A DNA stretch of 64,000 bases, taken from an uncultured Eubacteriales bacterium (GTDB lineage: Bacteria; Bacillota; Clostridia; TANB77; CAG-508). The position numbers and the translations under genes were made by a program. Where the stretch lies: assembly GCA_905203305.1 (NCBI GenBank), contig CAJKVH010000001.1:151410-215409 (forward strand). The letters are read 5' to 3'. Below are positions 45,960-54,198 of this stretch, in pieces. The notes below the pieces were generated by a model. The model was not told the DNA's origin. It saw nothing but the letters and a program-made list of their open reading frames with translations, and made no database searches. How positions within the stretch are numbered: the stretch's first letter is position 1; each line of letters opens with the position of its first letter.

Positions 45960-47084
45960 TTATTTTCTCTTATTATAATATTCTTCTAAAAATTTAGACT
46001 CATCTTCTATATTAAATCTATTTTTCGATATTTCTTTTTTTGTATTGATTCTTTTAAAAATTTTATTGTTTTTTAATATAGCATTAGCCCATTTCTTTTG
46101 TCCTTGCTCTAAAGACAAAAATTCAGTTGTATCCAACACTTTCGTTTCCTTTGTCATCTCATCCGAAAACAAACACAACAATCCTGTAGCTTGTGCCTCA
46201 ACTCCCACAACAGGTAATCCCTCATACAATGATGGAAGACAAAAAACATCAAAAGCTTGATATAAATCTTTCACATCACTTCTTTGCCCTAAAAACATAA
46301 CACTATTTTCAAGACCTAATGTTTTTACTTTTTCTTTAATTTCTTCCATTAAAGTACCTTGTCCAACAAGCATTAATATAGAATTTTCTTTTTCTTTATG
46401 CACTTCATTAAAAATATCAATCAAAAATCTGTGATTTTTCTGTTCAACAAATCTTCCTACATGGCCAATAACTAAAGTATCATCATTTATATTAAATTCT
46501 TTTCTTTTTTCATTTCTTATTTTTTCATCATATTTAAATTTATCAAGATCTATCGCATTATTTAGTAAATAAACATTTCCTTTATCATATTCTTTATTTC
46601 CAAATAACCATCGTCCTGCAAGTTCAGAACAACACATATAATCTGTTGCAAATACTTTACTAAATGGTCTTAATATTTGTTTTAACAAGTTTTTCTTTTT
46701 TTCTTTTTTATTAGTTGTACTATGGCTATGTGCAATTCTTACTGGTACTCCCGCACATTTCGCTGCAAACAAACTAAATACAGATAATGTGTTTATATGT
46801 GAATGTACTATTTTATAATTTCCTTCTTTTAAAGCCTTCTTTAATGCTTTATGATATTTAAATACTTTTTGATATGGTGGAATTAATATTACTTTTCCTC
46901 CCAGACTTTCTATTTCTTCATATGGTATATTAGTCGAATCTTCATCGCATATAAAATCAAATTGGATTTTACTTCTATCTATATGCCTGTAATAATTCAT
47001 TACAACTGCTTCAACTCCACCACCTAACCATTTTCCAACTATTTGAGCCACTCTTATAGGTTCTTTGTTTTCCACTAATTTCAC
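45960..47084 (-). CDS. GT4 family glycosyltransferase
   Basis: A 374-residue GT-B enzyme with GKWLGGGVEAVVMNYYRH, HIGHVGRFVEQKNHRFLI-like donor-site sequence and LPSLYEGLPVVGVEAQATGL, close to capsule glucosyl- or galactosyltransferases (EpsF-like). The GTG start lies only two bases after AAGGAG; a second GTG three codons on is better spaced and may be used. The ribosome site directly follows the T-run of a terminator-like hairpin. Confidence 0.88.
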   Translation of the reverse strand: MKLVENKEPIRVAQIVGKWLGGGVEAVVMNYYRHIDRSKIQFDFICDEDSTNIPYEEIESLGGKVILIPPYQKVFKYHKALKKALKEGNYKIVHSHINTLSVFSLFAAKCAGVPVRIAHSHSTTNKKEKKKNLLKQILRPFSKVFATDYMCCSELAGRWLFGNKEYDKGNVYLLNNAIDLDKFKYDEKIRNEKRKEFNINDDTLVIGHVGRFVEQKNHRFLIDIFNEVHKEKENSILMLVGQGTLMEEIKEKVKTLGLENSVMFLGQRSDVKDLYQAFDVFCLPSLYEGLPVVGVEAQATGLLCLFSDEMTKETKVLDTTEFLSLEQGQKKWANAILKNNKIFKRINTKKEISKNRFNIEDESKFLEEYYNKRK

Positions 47085-47092
47085 TACTCCTT

Positions 47093-47124
47093 AAAAAAGT
47101 CATTGCACTATACAATGCAATGAC
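47093..47124 (-). terminator. Terminator or attenuator inside the capsule operon
   Basis: A nine-base stem (GTCATTGCA and complement) with an eight-base loop, followed by TTTTTT on the minus strand. It stands between the priming transferase gene and the GT4 gene, whose AAGGAG site follows the T-run at once. Confidence 0.75.
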
Positions 47125-47231
47125 AAATACTTATACCTTTACTATTGTATATTCTATAACTCATATTCTAACATTTATAATTATTTAATTTCAAGAAAAC
47201 CTAATCTATTAGTTTTTGCAATTACAAATGT

Positions 47232-47999
47232 TTATTTTGCACCTCTTTTTAACACAACTGCCGCAATTGTTAAAAATATACATTTCATATCCAAAATTAT
47301 ATTGCAATTTCTACAATAATAATATTCTAGTTCAAGTCTTCTTTCGTATGTAGTAGCTGACCTTCCATTCACGGCCCACCACCCCGAAATGCCTGGGCGA
47401 ACACTTTCATATATCATATGATTTCCTACATGTGCATCAAGTTCTCCTTCAACAAGTGGCCTAGGTCCTATTATAGACATATCCCCTTTTATTACATTAA
47501 TAAATTGTGGCAACTCATCTAGGGACGTTTTTCTAAGTATTTTTCCAATTTTAGTAATTCTAGGATCATGTTCAAATTTCTGGTTCAAATCCCATTCTTT
47601 TTTATATTTAGAATCTTTTAGCATCTCTTTTAACACTTCATCTGCATTATGGACCATACTTCTAAATTTATAAATATAGATGTCCTTTCCGTCTTTTCCA
47701 ACTCTTTTTTGTTTATAAAAAATGGATTTTTTATCTCCTGTTAATATGTAACATATTTTTGTTATTGTTGCAATTGGAACCATCGCAAGCATTCCAATTA
47801 ATGACCAAAATATGTCAAACACTCTTTTTAAAGCAAAATATGTTTTTCTTCTTATCTTATAAAATACCGATCTTGCTTTTTTGGCATCTTCTAATGTTAT
47901 TAAAAACTTTGAACTCTCTTGTGTTATTGCCTCATCAATATCATTTGAGATATTTTTAGTTTCATTCATTTCTAATATTGCAGAATCTACAGGTGCCAT
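47232..47999 (-). CDS. Priming undecaprenyl-phosphate sugar phosphotransferase
   Basis: A 255-residue member of the bacterial sugar transferase family (EpsE/WbaP C-terminal domain type). One membrane segment (about residues 75-100) is followed by FYKQKRVGKDGKDIYIYKFR, DPRITKIGKILRKTSLDELP and the signature GDMSIIGPRPLVEGE. It transfers a sugar phosphate to undecaprenyl phosphate, starting each capsule repeat unit. The ribosome site is GGAGGTGG. A ~200-base leader precedes it. Confidence 0.9.
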   Translation of the reverse strand: MAPVDSAILEMNETKNISNDIDEAITQESSKFLITLEDAKKARSVFYKIRRKTYFALKRVFDIFWSLIGMLAMVPIATITKICYILTGDKKSIFYKQKRVGKDGKDIYIYKFRSMVHNADEVLKEMLKDSKYKKEWDLNQKFEHDPRITKIGKILRKTSLDELPQFINVIKGDMSIIGPRPLVEGELDAHVGNHMIYESVRPGISGWWAVNGRSATTYERRLELEYYYCRNCNIILDMKCIFLTIAAVVLKRGAK

Positions 48000-48201
48000 T
48001 CTACGCCACCTCCTTTATCAACAAAAATTTGTTTAACATTTCAATATCGGAATATTTAATTAACATATTTGTAACTTGTATTTTTTTCATTTTATTACAA
48101 CATCCTTTTCTTTTATTTTCCCTCTATTAATTTACTCCATTCTTCCTTTGAAATTTTGTATCTATTATATCTTAATCTCTATCCTCTAAATCAACAAATT
48201 C

Positions 48202-48230
48202 ATTATACCATACTTTCATACGTACAGCAA
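48202..48230 (-). promoter_or_regulatory. Promoter upstream of the priming transferase gene
   Basis: TTGCTG and TATAAT with a 17-base spacer, about 200 bases before the start codon. The 200-base leader between them (48000-48196) holds no reading frame that I can support and may have a regulatory role. Confidence 0.6.
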
Positions 48231-48257
48231 TATTTTTATTTGAATTATGTCAACTTT

Positions 48258-48770
48258 TTATCTTTTGAAGTCCTGTATATTTCTACTCATCCTTGTTATA
48301 ATCATTTTTGTAATTTTTACCACAGCCATTGTAATTAAAATTCCAACAAAAACTCCACAAGAATCAATACAAACATCCCAAATAGATGATGTCCTTGCAG
48401 GAATAAACATCTGGTGAAATTCATCAGATGTTGCATAAATTATACCGATTCCTAAAGAAATAAGAATCCTTTTTAAATTTTTCAAATCATAGGTTATCAT
48501 AAACCCCATAGTCAAAATTCCCACAACTGTATAAAGTGAGAAATGTGCAAGTTTTCTTATGTAGTGTTCTATTTTATTTAAAACTTTTTCTTTCTCACTT
48601 TTTTCCAGTTGCTGTATTGAGTTTATATTTTTAGTTACATCCTCTGTAACTTCTCTACTTAAACTTCCAGACTTTTCCCCATTTTGATTTGAAAAATTAA
48701 ATATAATTCCAAACATCATCAAAAGTAATATAACCAATACTCCTCTTAATATATTTAATTTTTCATTCAT
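48258..48770 (-). CDS. VanZ-family membrane protein
   Basis: A 170-residue protein with four hydrophobic segments. The motifs IIFNFSNQNGEKS, IRKLAHFSLYTVVGILT and ATSDEFHQMFIPARTSSIWDV are those of the VanZ family, a group linked in one case to teicoplanin resistance and otherwise of unknown function. I prefer the second ATG, nine bases after AAAGGG. It follows galE by about 20 bases. Confidence 0.88.
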   Translation of the reverse strand: MNEKLNILRGVLVILLLMMFGIIFNFSNQNGEKSGSLSREVTEDVTKNINSIQQLEKSEKEKVLNKIEHYIRKLAHFSLYTVVGILTMGFMITYDLKNLKRILISLGIGIIYATSDEFHQMFIPARTSSIWDVCIDSCGVFVGILITMAVVKITKMIITRMSRNIQDFKR

Positions 48771-48791
48771 TTTTTGCATCCCTTTTATGTT

Positions 48792-49796
48792 TTATTTATT
48801 TTTTTGTATATAGTTCCAAGAATCTCTGCACATATCTTCAATTGTTTTTTCAGCTTTCCATCCAAGCTCTGTTTGGGCTTTAGTTGGATCAGCACAAAAT
48901 CCTGCTAAATCTCCTTCTCTTCTTGGTCCAAATTTAAATGGAACATCTATGTTATTTACCTTCATAAATGCATTAACTAATTCTAATACACTTACAGGTT
49001 TTCCTGTACCTAAATTATATACATAAACTCCATTTTCAGATTTATCTAGTTTTTCTAATGCTTTTAAATGTCCAACTACTAAGTCTACAACATGTAAAAA
49101 GTCTCTTTCACATGTTCCATCTTTTGTTGGATAATCATTTCCGAATATTGTTAGTTCCTTTAATTCTCCAACTGCAACTTTTTGTACATAAGGCATTAAA
49201 TTGTTTGGTATTCCATTTGGATTTTCTCCAAGTAAACCTGATTCATGTGCCCCTACTGGGTTAAAATATCTAAGTATTGATATTTTCCATGTGTTATCTG
49301 CTTTATAAAGATCTTCTAATATTTGTTCTATCATTATTTTTGTAGTTCCATATGGGCTTGATGCTGTTTTTCTTTCCATTGTTTCTACATATTTTGGAAC
49401 TCCTTGTTCTCCATATACTGTTGCTGATGAACTAAATACGAATTTTTTTACTCCATATTTTGCCATTGTTTGTAAAAGAATAATTGCTCCAGATACATTA
49501 TCATAATAATATTTTAATGGTTCTTTTACAGATTCTCCAACTGCTTTAAATCCTGCAAAGTTTATTACAGATTCTATATCATTTTCTTCAAAAACTTTTT
49601 CAAGTTTTTCTCTATCCATATAATCTATTTCATAAAATTTAAAATCTTTTCCTGTTATCTCTTTTATTGCTTCTAATGCTTTTACATTACTATTTGAAAA
49701 GTTGTCTACAATAACAATATCTTTCCCTTGTTTTAATAATTCGACAGCAGTATGACTTCCTATATATCCTGCTCCTCCTGGTAATAATATTGACAT
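48792..49796 (-). CDS. galE: UDP-glucose 4-epimerase
   Basis: A 334-residue extended short-chain dehydrogenase that interconverts UDP-glucose and UDP-galactose, supplying UDP-galactose for the neighbouring polysaccharide genes. The NAD-binding GGAGYIGSHTAVEL, the catalytic SSSATVYG serine and YGTTK, and DGTCERDFLHVVDLV are all present. An AGGAGG site precedes the ATG. It is the first gene of the co-directional capsule block. Confidence 0.93.
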   Translation of the reverse strand: MSILLPGGAGYIGSHTAVELLKQGKDIVIVDNFSNSNVKALEAIKEITGKDFKFYEIDYMDREKLEKVFEENDIESVINFAGFKAVGESVKEPLKYYYDNVSGAIILLQTMAKYGVKKFVFSSSATVYGEQGVPKYVETMERKTASSPYGTTKIMIEQILEDLYKADNTWKISILRYFNPVGAHESGLLGENPNGIPNNLMPYVQKVAVGELKELTIFGNDYPTKDGTCERDFLHVVDLVVGHLKALEKLDKSENGVYVYNLGTGKPVSVLELVNAFMKVNNIDVPFKFGPRREGDLAGFCADPTKAQTELGWKAEKTIEDMCRDSWNYIQKNK

Positions 49797-49947
49797 ATTT
49801 TTGACCTCCTATATTTTTTTCATAATTTTATCACTATGAGTACAATTATGCAAGCTCATTTTGTTTCTTTTCGAGTAGTTTTCCAATTTTTCTTTGATTT
49901 TGGGACTTTTTTATCTTTTTACTCTATCTTTTTTAGCATCAAAAATG

Positions 49948-49989
49948 AACCTAAAATTTACTTGCAATTAAATACAAGTATTTTAGGTT
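49948..49989. terminator. Stem-loop in the galE upstream gap
   Basis: AACCTAAAAT pairs with ATTTTAGGTT, with a second inner pairing of ACTTG and CAAGT. On the minus strand CATTTTTG follows, so it could end the cytidylyltransferase transcript. The rest of this ~300-base gap holds no supported gene. Confidence 0.5.
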
Positions 49990-50096
49990 CTTTATGTTTT
50001 AAGATATCACGAAAAATAGCACTATTTTTCTTTTGACATTATATAACAAATTATGCCATTTATCCAGACTATTTTAGCACCCTTTTTTGGTTGCAT

Positions 50097-50822
50097 TTAT
50101 CTTCCGTCATCTTCTGGCTTTATGTCTTTTCCATCTTTATCTTTTCCAAGAGTAGCTCTAAGTTTTGTTGAAGAAATACCTTGTGTATACGGTAAATAAA
50201 CAACATCTACTCCAACACCTCTTAGTTCTTCTTCCATTATGTTATAAAATTCTGATCCTTCCCAATCATTTCCCATTATAAGTGCATTAAAACCAATTTC
50301 TCTTGCAGCTTTCATTTTATTTCTGTCTTCCATTCCAACAACTCCGCTTACACCTTTTATAGCTTCAAGAATTTCCTTTCTTTGTTCAAAAGGTACAATC
50401 GGTGTTTTATTTTTATACATCCTTACTAATTCATCTGTATTTACGCCTACAATTAGTTCTTCACATTGCTTTTTAGCTCTATTTACCAAATTTAAATGTC
50501 CAAAATGGAACATATCAAAAGTTCCTTGTATAAATCCTGTTTTGTATTTCTTTTCTGTTTCTTCTTCTGGTTCTTGTTTCATTGCATCTTTTATTCTTGA
50601 TGCCAACTCTCCTCTTCTTTTTAATATTTCCATGTCATCAATTTCTACAACACCAGAAACGCCTTTTATTGCATTTACTATTCTTTTTCTTTCCTCACAT
50701 TGTATAACTGCTGGCTTTCCTTCTTTTTCTAAAATTAAATTATCATCATAAACTCCAACAATTAATTCTTCACATTCTTCTTTTGCCTCTTGTATTCTTT
50801 TTAAGTCTTCTACATTAAACAT
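50097..50822 (-). CDS. Tandem cytidylyltransferase-like protein (N-terminal start uncertain)
   Basis: Two copies of a nucleotidyltransferase domain. The C-terminal one (from about residue 93) is complete: TGFIQGTFDMFHFGHLN with the HxGH catalytic motif, EELIVGV, and the closing GISSTKLRATL, as in glycerol-3-phosphate or phosphocholine cytidylyltransferases. The N-terminal one lacks HxGH. The first ATG cuts into its core: upstream codons still read RIGFIHGSFD in frame back to 50858, where a TAA stands directly after an ATG at 50864. So the true start is upstream, with either a nonsense codon 2 or a non-AUG start. Role unknown, possibly activated-headgroup synthesis for envelope polymers. Confidence 0.75.
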   Translation of the reverse strand: MFNVEDLKRIQEAKEECEELIVGVYDDNLILEKEGKPAVIQCEERKRIVNAIKGVSGVVEIDDMEILKRRGELASRIKDAMKQEPEEETEKKYKTGFIQGTFDMFHFGHLNLVNRAKKQCEELIVGVNTDELVRMYKNKTPIVPFEQRKEILEAIKGVSGVVGMEDRNKMKAAREIGFNALIMGNDWEGSEFYNIMEEELRGVGVDVVYLPYTQGISSTKLRATLGKDKDGKDIKPEDDGR

Positions 50823-51030
50823 GTCAAAACTTCCATGAATAAAACCAATTCTACACTTTTACATTTCTTTTCTCTTTCTTACATATTTTTTTCTAACATT
50901 TCCATTATACCATACATTATCAGTTGTTTCAACAAATTTCGACCTTTTTCTTTTCCACACATTTCCTTTGAATCTTCTTTTAAATTATGTTAACATAAAT
51001 ATAACTTACAAAAGAAAGGTCTTGATTAAT

Positions 51031-51279
51031 ATGAATAAAATAAAAGAACTAATAAATAACTTAGATAAAACAGATCTAAAAATCATGAAAAGTGGCTTAA
51101 AATTATGCTTTTTTGTGCTTTTAATTTCTGTCCTACTTCTTGTTTTTTACCTAAATTACTCACACAATTTTTTCCTTTACGAATTAGGTTTATTAATATT
51201 AAAAATAAGTTGTTACATAGCTGTTGAATTTATTGTTTGTGGCATTATTGTGGATACTATAAAAAAAGATATTATTTGA
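51031..51279 (+). CDS. Small two-helix membrane protein, clostridial type
   Basis: An 82-residue protein with a short helical charged start (LINNLDKTDLKIMKSGLK) and two hydrophobic segments, ending VDTIKKDII. I recall similar small conserved proteins of unknown function in clostridia, but cannot name a family. The ATG follows GAAAGG; a longer in-frame start would be without a ribosome site. It is on the opposite strand to its neighbours and has its own upstream AT-rich region. Confidence 0.65.
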   Translation: MNKIKELINNLDKTDLKIMKSGLKLCFFVLLISVLLLVFYLNYSHNFFLYELGLLILKISCYIAVEFIVCGIIVDTIKKDII

Positions 51280-51292
51280 TTTTTAGGCAAAA

Positions 51293-51320
51293 TAAAAAAA
51301 GAATAGTTTAAAACTACTCT
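51293..51320 (-). terminator. Terminator of secG
   Basis: AGAGTAGTTTTAAACTATTCT forms a hairpin on the minus strand and is followed by TTTTTTATTTT, 13 bases past the secG stop. Confidence 0.75.
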
Positions 51321-51332
51321 TTACTCTCGTTA

Positions 51333-51581
51333 TTATATTGAATATATAGCTCCTAAAACAATGCATAGTACTACAAGTATAATACCTAAAATAACTGTCC
51401 ACTTTTTTTGTTTTCCTTCTTTGGTATTACCTTTGTTTTTCTCAAAGAAGTTGTTTGCTGATGTTCCAGTTATTGTAGATGATAAACCTGCATCTTCTTT
51501 AGATTGTACCATTGCAAGGATTACTAAAGCTAAACAAACTATAAAATAAATTCCTATAACTATACCTTTTACTATTTGCAT
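51333..51581 (-). CDS. secG: Preprotein translocase subunit SecG
   Basis: An 82-residue two-helix protein with the SecG core VQSKEDAGLSSTITG between helices and a second helix TVILGIILVVLCIVLGAI. It is part of the SecYEG channel. The cytoplasmic loop (FFEKNKGNTKEG) is normal. It follows rpmF by about 27 bases and is closed by a terminator, so these two form a short operon. Confidence 0.93.
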   Translation of the reverse strand: MQIVKGIVIGIYFIVCLALVILAMVQSKEDAGLSSTITGTSANNFFEKNKGNTKEGKQKKWTVILGIILVVLCIVLGAIYSI

Positions 51582-51608
51582 TTATTTTTCCTCCCTGATG
51601 GATTTAAA

Positions 51609-51797
51609 TTATTCATTATTATCTTTTTTTACTACGATTTGTTTTCCATCATAGTATCCACAGTTTGAACATAATGTGTGTGGTAATACTGGTTCTCCAC
51701 AATTTGAACATTTTGCAAATTTTGGTGTTTCTAATTTCCATGTTGATCTTTTGCTATGTGTTCTAGCTTTTGACCATCTTCTTTTTGGTTGTGCCAT
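51609..51797 (-). CDS. rpmF: Ribosomal protein bL32
   Basis: A 62-residue ribosomal protein starting MAQPKRRWSKARTHSKR with a zinc ribbon of the C+ type: CSNCGEPVLPHTLCSNCGYY. Size and sequence are standard. The usual upstream partner (YceD/DUF177) is absent; the region upstream leads to divergent asnB. Confidence 0.96.
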   Translation of the reverse strand: MAQPKRRWSKARTHSKRSTWKLETPKFAKCSNCGEPVLPHTLCSNCGYYDGKQIVVKKDNNE

Positions 51798-51988
51798 TTT
51801 TATTCCCTCCTCTTGTTAATCGATATATATGTTTAATACCATATTTTCACTTTAAATTCGTACCATAAGATTATACATTTTTTTTTTTCATTTGTCAACC
51901 ATTGTAAAGAATTTCTTTTCACATTTTTTGTATTCGGCTCATATACTTGTATTGAACAAATTTTATTATATAGAAAGGATGTCTATTT

Positions 51989-53836
51989 ATGTGTGGAATT
52001 GTTGGTTTTGTAAATTATAAAAAAGAATTTTCAAACAAACGAAATGTTATAAATACTATGCTTCAAACTTTAAGTAATCGTGGTCCTGATGAGGAAGGTA
52101 TTTATTTAAAAAATAATGTTGCACTTGGCCACAAAAGGCTTATTGTAATTGACCCTCAAGGTGGAAAACAACCCATGATTGAACGTTTTTCACAAGGCGA
52201 ATTTGTAATTGTTTACAATGGTCAAATTTATAATACAAAAGAATTAAGAGATACCTTATCTAAAAACGGTTTTACTTTTTATGGACATTGTGATACAGAA
52301 GTACTTTTAAAAAGCTACATATTTTATGGAAAAGATGTGGTAAACCATTTAAATGGTATCTTTGCATTTGCAATTTGGAATACAAAAACTCAAGAGCTTT
52401 TTATGGCAAGAGATCACTTTGGCGTAAAACCTTTATTTTATACCCAATTTGATGATAGCCTTATTTTTGCTTCTGAATTAAAAGCAATTTTTAAATATCC
52501 TAATTTTGAAAAGGTAGTTGATTCACAAGGAATATCTGAGCTTTTTGGTATAGGCCCTAGTCATACCCCAGGTCTTACTATTTATAAAAATATTTTTGAA
52601 CTAAAACCTGCCCATTTTGCAGTTTATAATAAATCTGGACTTTATATAGAAAAATACTGGGAATTAAAATCTAAAAAACACTTAGAAGATTTTGATGAAA
52701 CCTGTGAACACTTAAAATATTTATTAGAAGATGCTATCTCAAGGCAACTTGTATCTGATATGCCAATTTGTACATTTTTATCTGGAGGATTAGATTCAAG
52801 TATAATTACTAAATTTACCTCAGATTACTTAAAAAAAAGAAATCTAGCCCCATTAGACACTTACTCAGTCGATTATGTTGATAATGATAAAAACTTCGTT
52901 AAATCCGATTTTCAGCCGAATTCTGATAATTATTATATAGACCTAATGAATAAAACAACTTACTCAAAACATCATACTGTAATGCTAGACACCCCAGAAC
53001 TTGCCTCAAACTTAAAAGAAGCCATGATAGCACGAGATATGCCAGGTATGGCAGATGTAGATTCATCACTTTACCTATTTTGTAAAGAAGTAAAAAAAGA
53101 AAAAACAGTCACACTAATGGGAGAATGTGCAGATGAAATATTTGGAGGTTACCCATGGTTTTTCCGTGAAGATAGCTTAAATTCTGAAACCTTTCCATGG
53201 TCAATTGCAACAAACGAAAGAGCTCATCTTTTAAATCCGTCAATTTCCAAAACTATTGATTTAAAAGACTATATAAATCTTCGTTACAACCAAAGTCTAT
53301 CAAATGTAGAAATTCTTGACACCGATTCTTTTGACACAGCTCAAAAAAGAAAAATATCATACCTTACAATAACATGGTTTATGCAAACACTTTTAGAGCG
53401 TGCTGACAGAATGAGCATGGCAAATGGATTCGAAGTCCGTGTACCTTTTTGCGATTACCGTTTAGCAGAATACATGTACAATGTACCTTGGGAAATGAAA
53501 GCTTACAAAGGCAGAGAAAAAGGACTTCTTCGCCATATTATGAAAGACTCCCTTCCAGAAGAAATTATAACTAGAAAAAAATCTCCTTACCCAAAAACTT
53601 TCAACCCAACTTACTTAAAGACTGTAAAAACAATGCTTATTGATATCATGAAAGATTCTTCTCGCCCTATTAATTATTTGCTTAACCGTGATTTTATTTT
53701 AGATATTATTAACACCGACGGCTCTGCTTTTTCTCGTCCTTGGTTTGGGCAACTTATGACTGGTCCTCAACTTATGGCATACCTTTGCCAAGTTGATATG
53801 TGGCTTGAAGAGTATAATCCTAGGATTGAGGTGTGA
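51989..53836 (+). CDS. asnB: Glutamine-hydrolysing asparagine synthetase
   Basis: A 615-residue class B enzyme. The glutaminase nucleophile is Cys2 (MCGIVGFV), with LSNRGPDEEG, GHKRLIVID and YNGQIYN following. The synthetase half has the PP-loop FLSGGLDSSI and MGECADEIFGGYPW. It makes asparagine from aspartate, glutamine and ATP. Here CGT, CGC and CGA codons are used for Arg but never CGG. GAAAGGA precedes the ATG. It is a single gene. Confidence 0.95.
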   Translation: MCGIVGFVNYKKEFSNKRNVINTMLQTLSNRGPDEEGIYLKNNVALGHKRLIVIDPQGGKQPMIERFSQGEFVIVYNGQIYNTKELRDTLSKNGFTFYGHCDTEVLLKSYIFYGKDVVNHLNGIFAFAIWNTKTQELFMARDHFGVKPLFYTQFDDSLIFASELKAIFKYPNFEKVVDSQGISELFGIGPSHTPGLTIYKNIFELKPAHFAVYNKSGLYIEKYWELKSKKHLEDFDETCEHLKYLLEDAISRQLVSDMPICTFLSGGLDSSIITKFTSDYLKKRNLAPLDTYSVDYVDNDKNFVKSDFQPNSDNYYIDLMNKTTYSKHHTVMLDTPELASNLKEAMIARDMPGMADVDSSLYLFCKEVKKEKTVTLMGECADEIFGGYPWFFREDSLNSETFPWSIATNERAHLLNPSISKTIDLKDYINLRYNQSLSNVEILDTDSFDTAQKRKISYLTITWFMQTLLERADRMSMANGFEVRVPFCDYRLAEYMYNVPWEMKAYKGREKGLLRHIMKDSLPEEIITRKKSPYPKTFNPTYLKTVKTMLIDIMKDSSRPINYLLNRDFILDIINTDGSAFSRPWFGQLMTGPQLMAYLCQVDMWLEEYNPRIEV

Positions 53837-53922
53837 AAAAATAGCATAGTAAAAAATTAGAATAAAAATAGCATTTTTATTAAATATATGTTATACTAAA
53901 TATATAAAAGGAGTTGATTATC

Positions 53923-54198
53923 ATGATGCATGAATTTGTAACATATCCAGATGGTACAATTGTTGTTTCTTCAGATCTAAGAAAGAAAGAAAATGGAGAA
54001 GAATATCTTATCGTTTGCTTCGAAAGACCCACAGAAAATGGATTTGATACTATAATATTTGAATTACCTTCATACAATATAGTTAAACAAGATGGAAATT
54101 ATAATGAAAAAGAAATAGAAATGTTTAAAAGTGTTGTAGAAAGGGGAGCAAGTTATTTTTTTGAAATTGCTCAAAAAGGAGGAATACAAAGTGCCTAA
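53923..54198 (+). CDS. Small acidic protein paired with DUF4160 gene
   Basis: A 91-residue protein with EFVTYPDGTIVVSSDL, RPTENGFDTIIFELPSYNI and a C-terminal EMFKSVVERGASYFFEIAQK. Similar small proteins occur next to DUF4160 genes, but I cannot assign a function. The ATG follows AAGGAG by nine bases. The DUF4160 GTG overlaps its last codons by eight bases. The organisation resembles toxin-antitoxin pairs, without proof. Confidence 0.65.
   Translation: MMHEFVTYPDGTIVVSSDLRKKENGEEYLIVCFERPTENGFDTIIFELPSYNIVKQDGNYNEKEIEMFKSVVERGASYFFEIAQKGGIQSA

Noticed and set aside
49836..50036. Plus-strand frame of 66 codons in the galE upstream gap
   Set aside because: Low-complexity Phe/Ser-rich product, no ribosome site, and it runs through a stem-loop.
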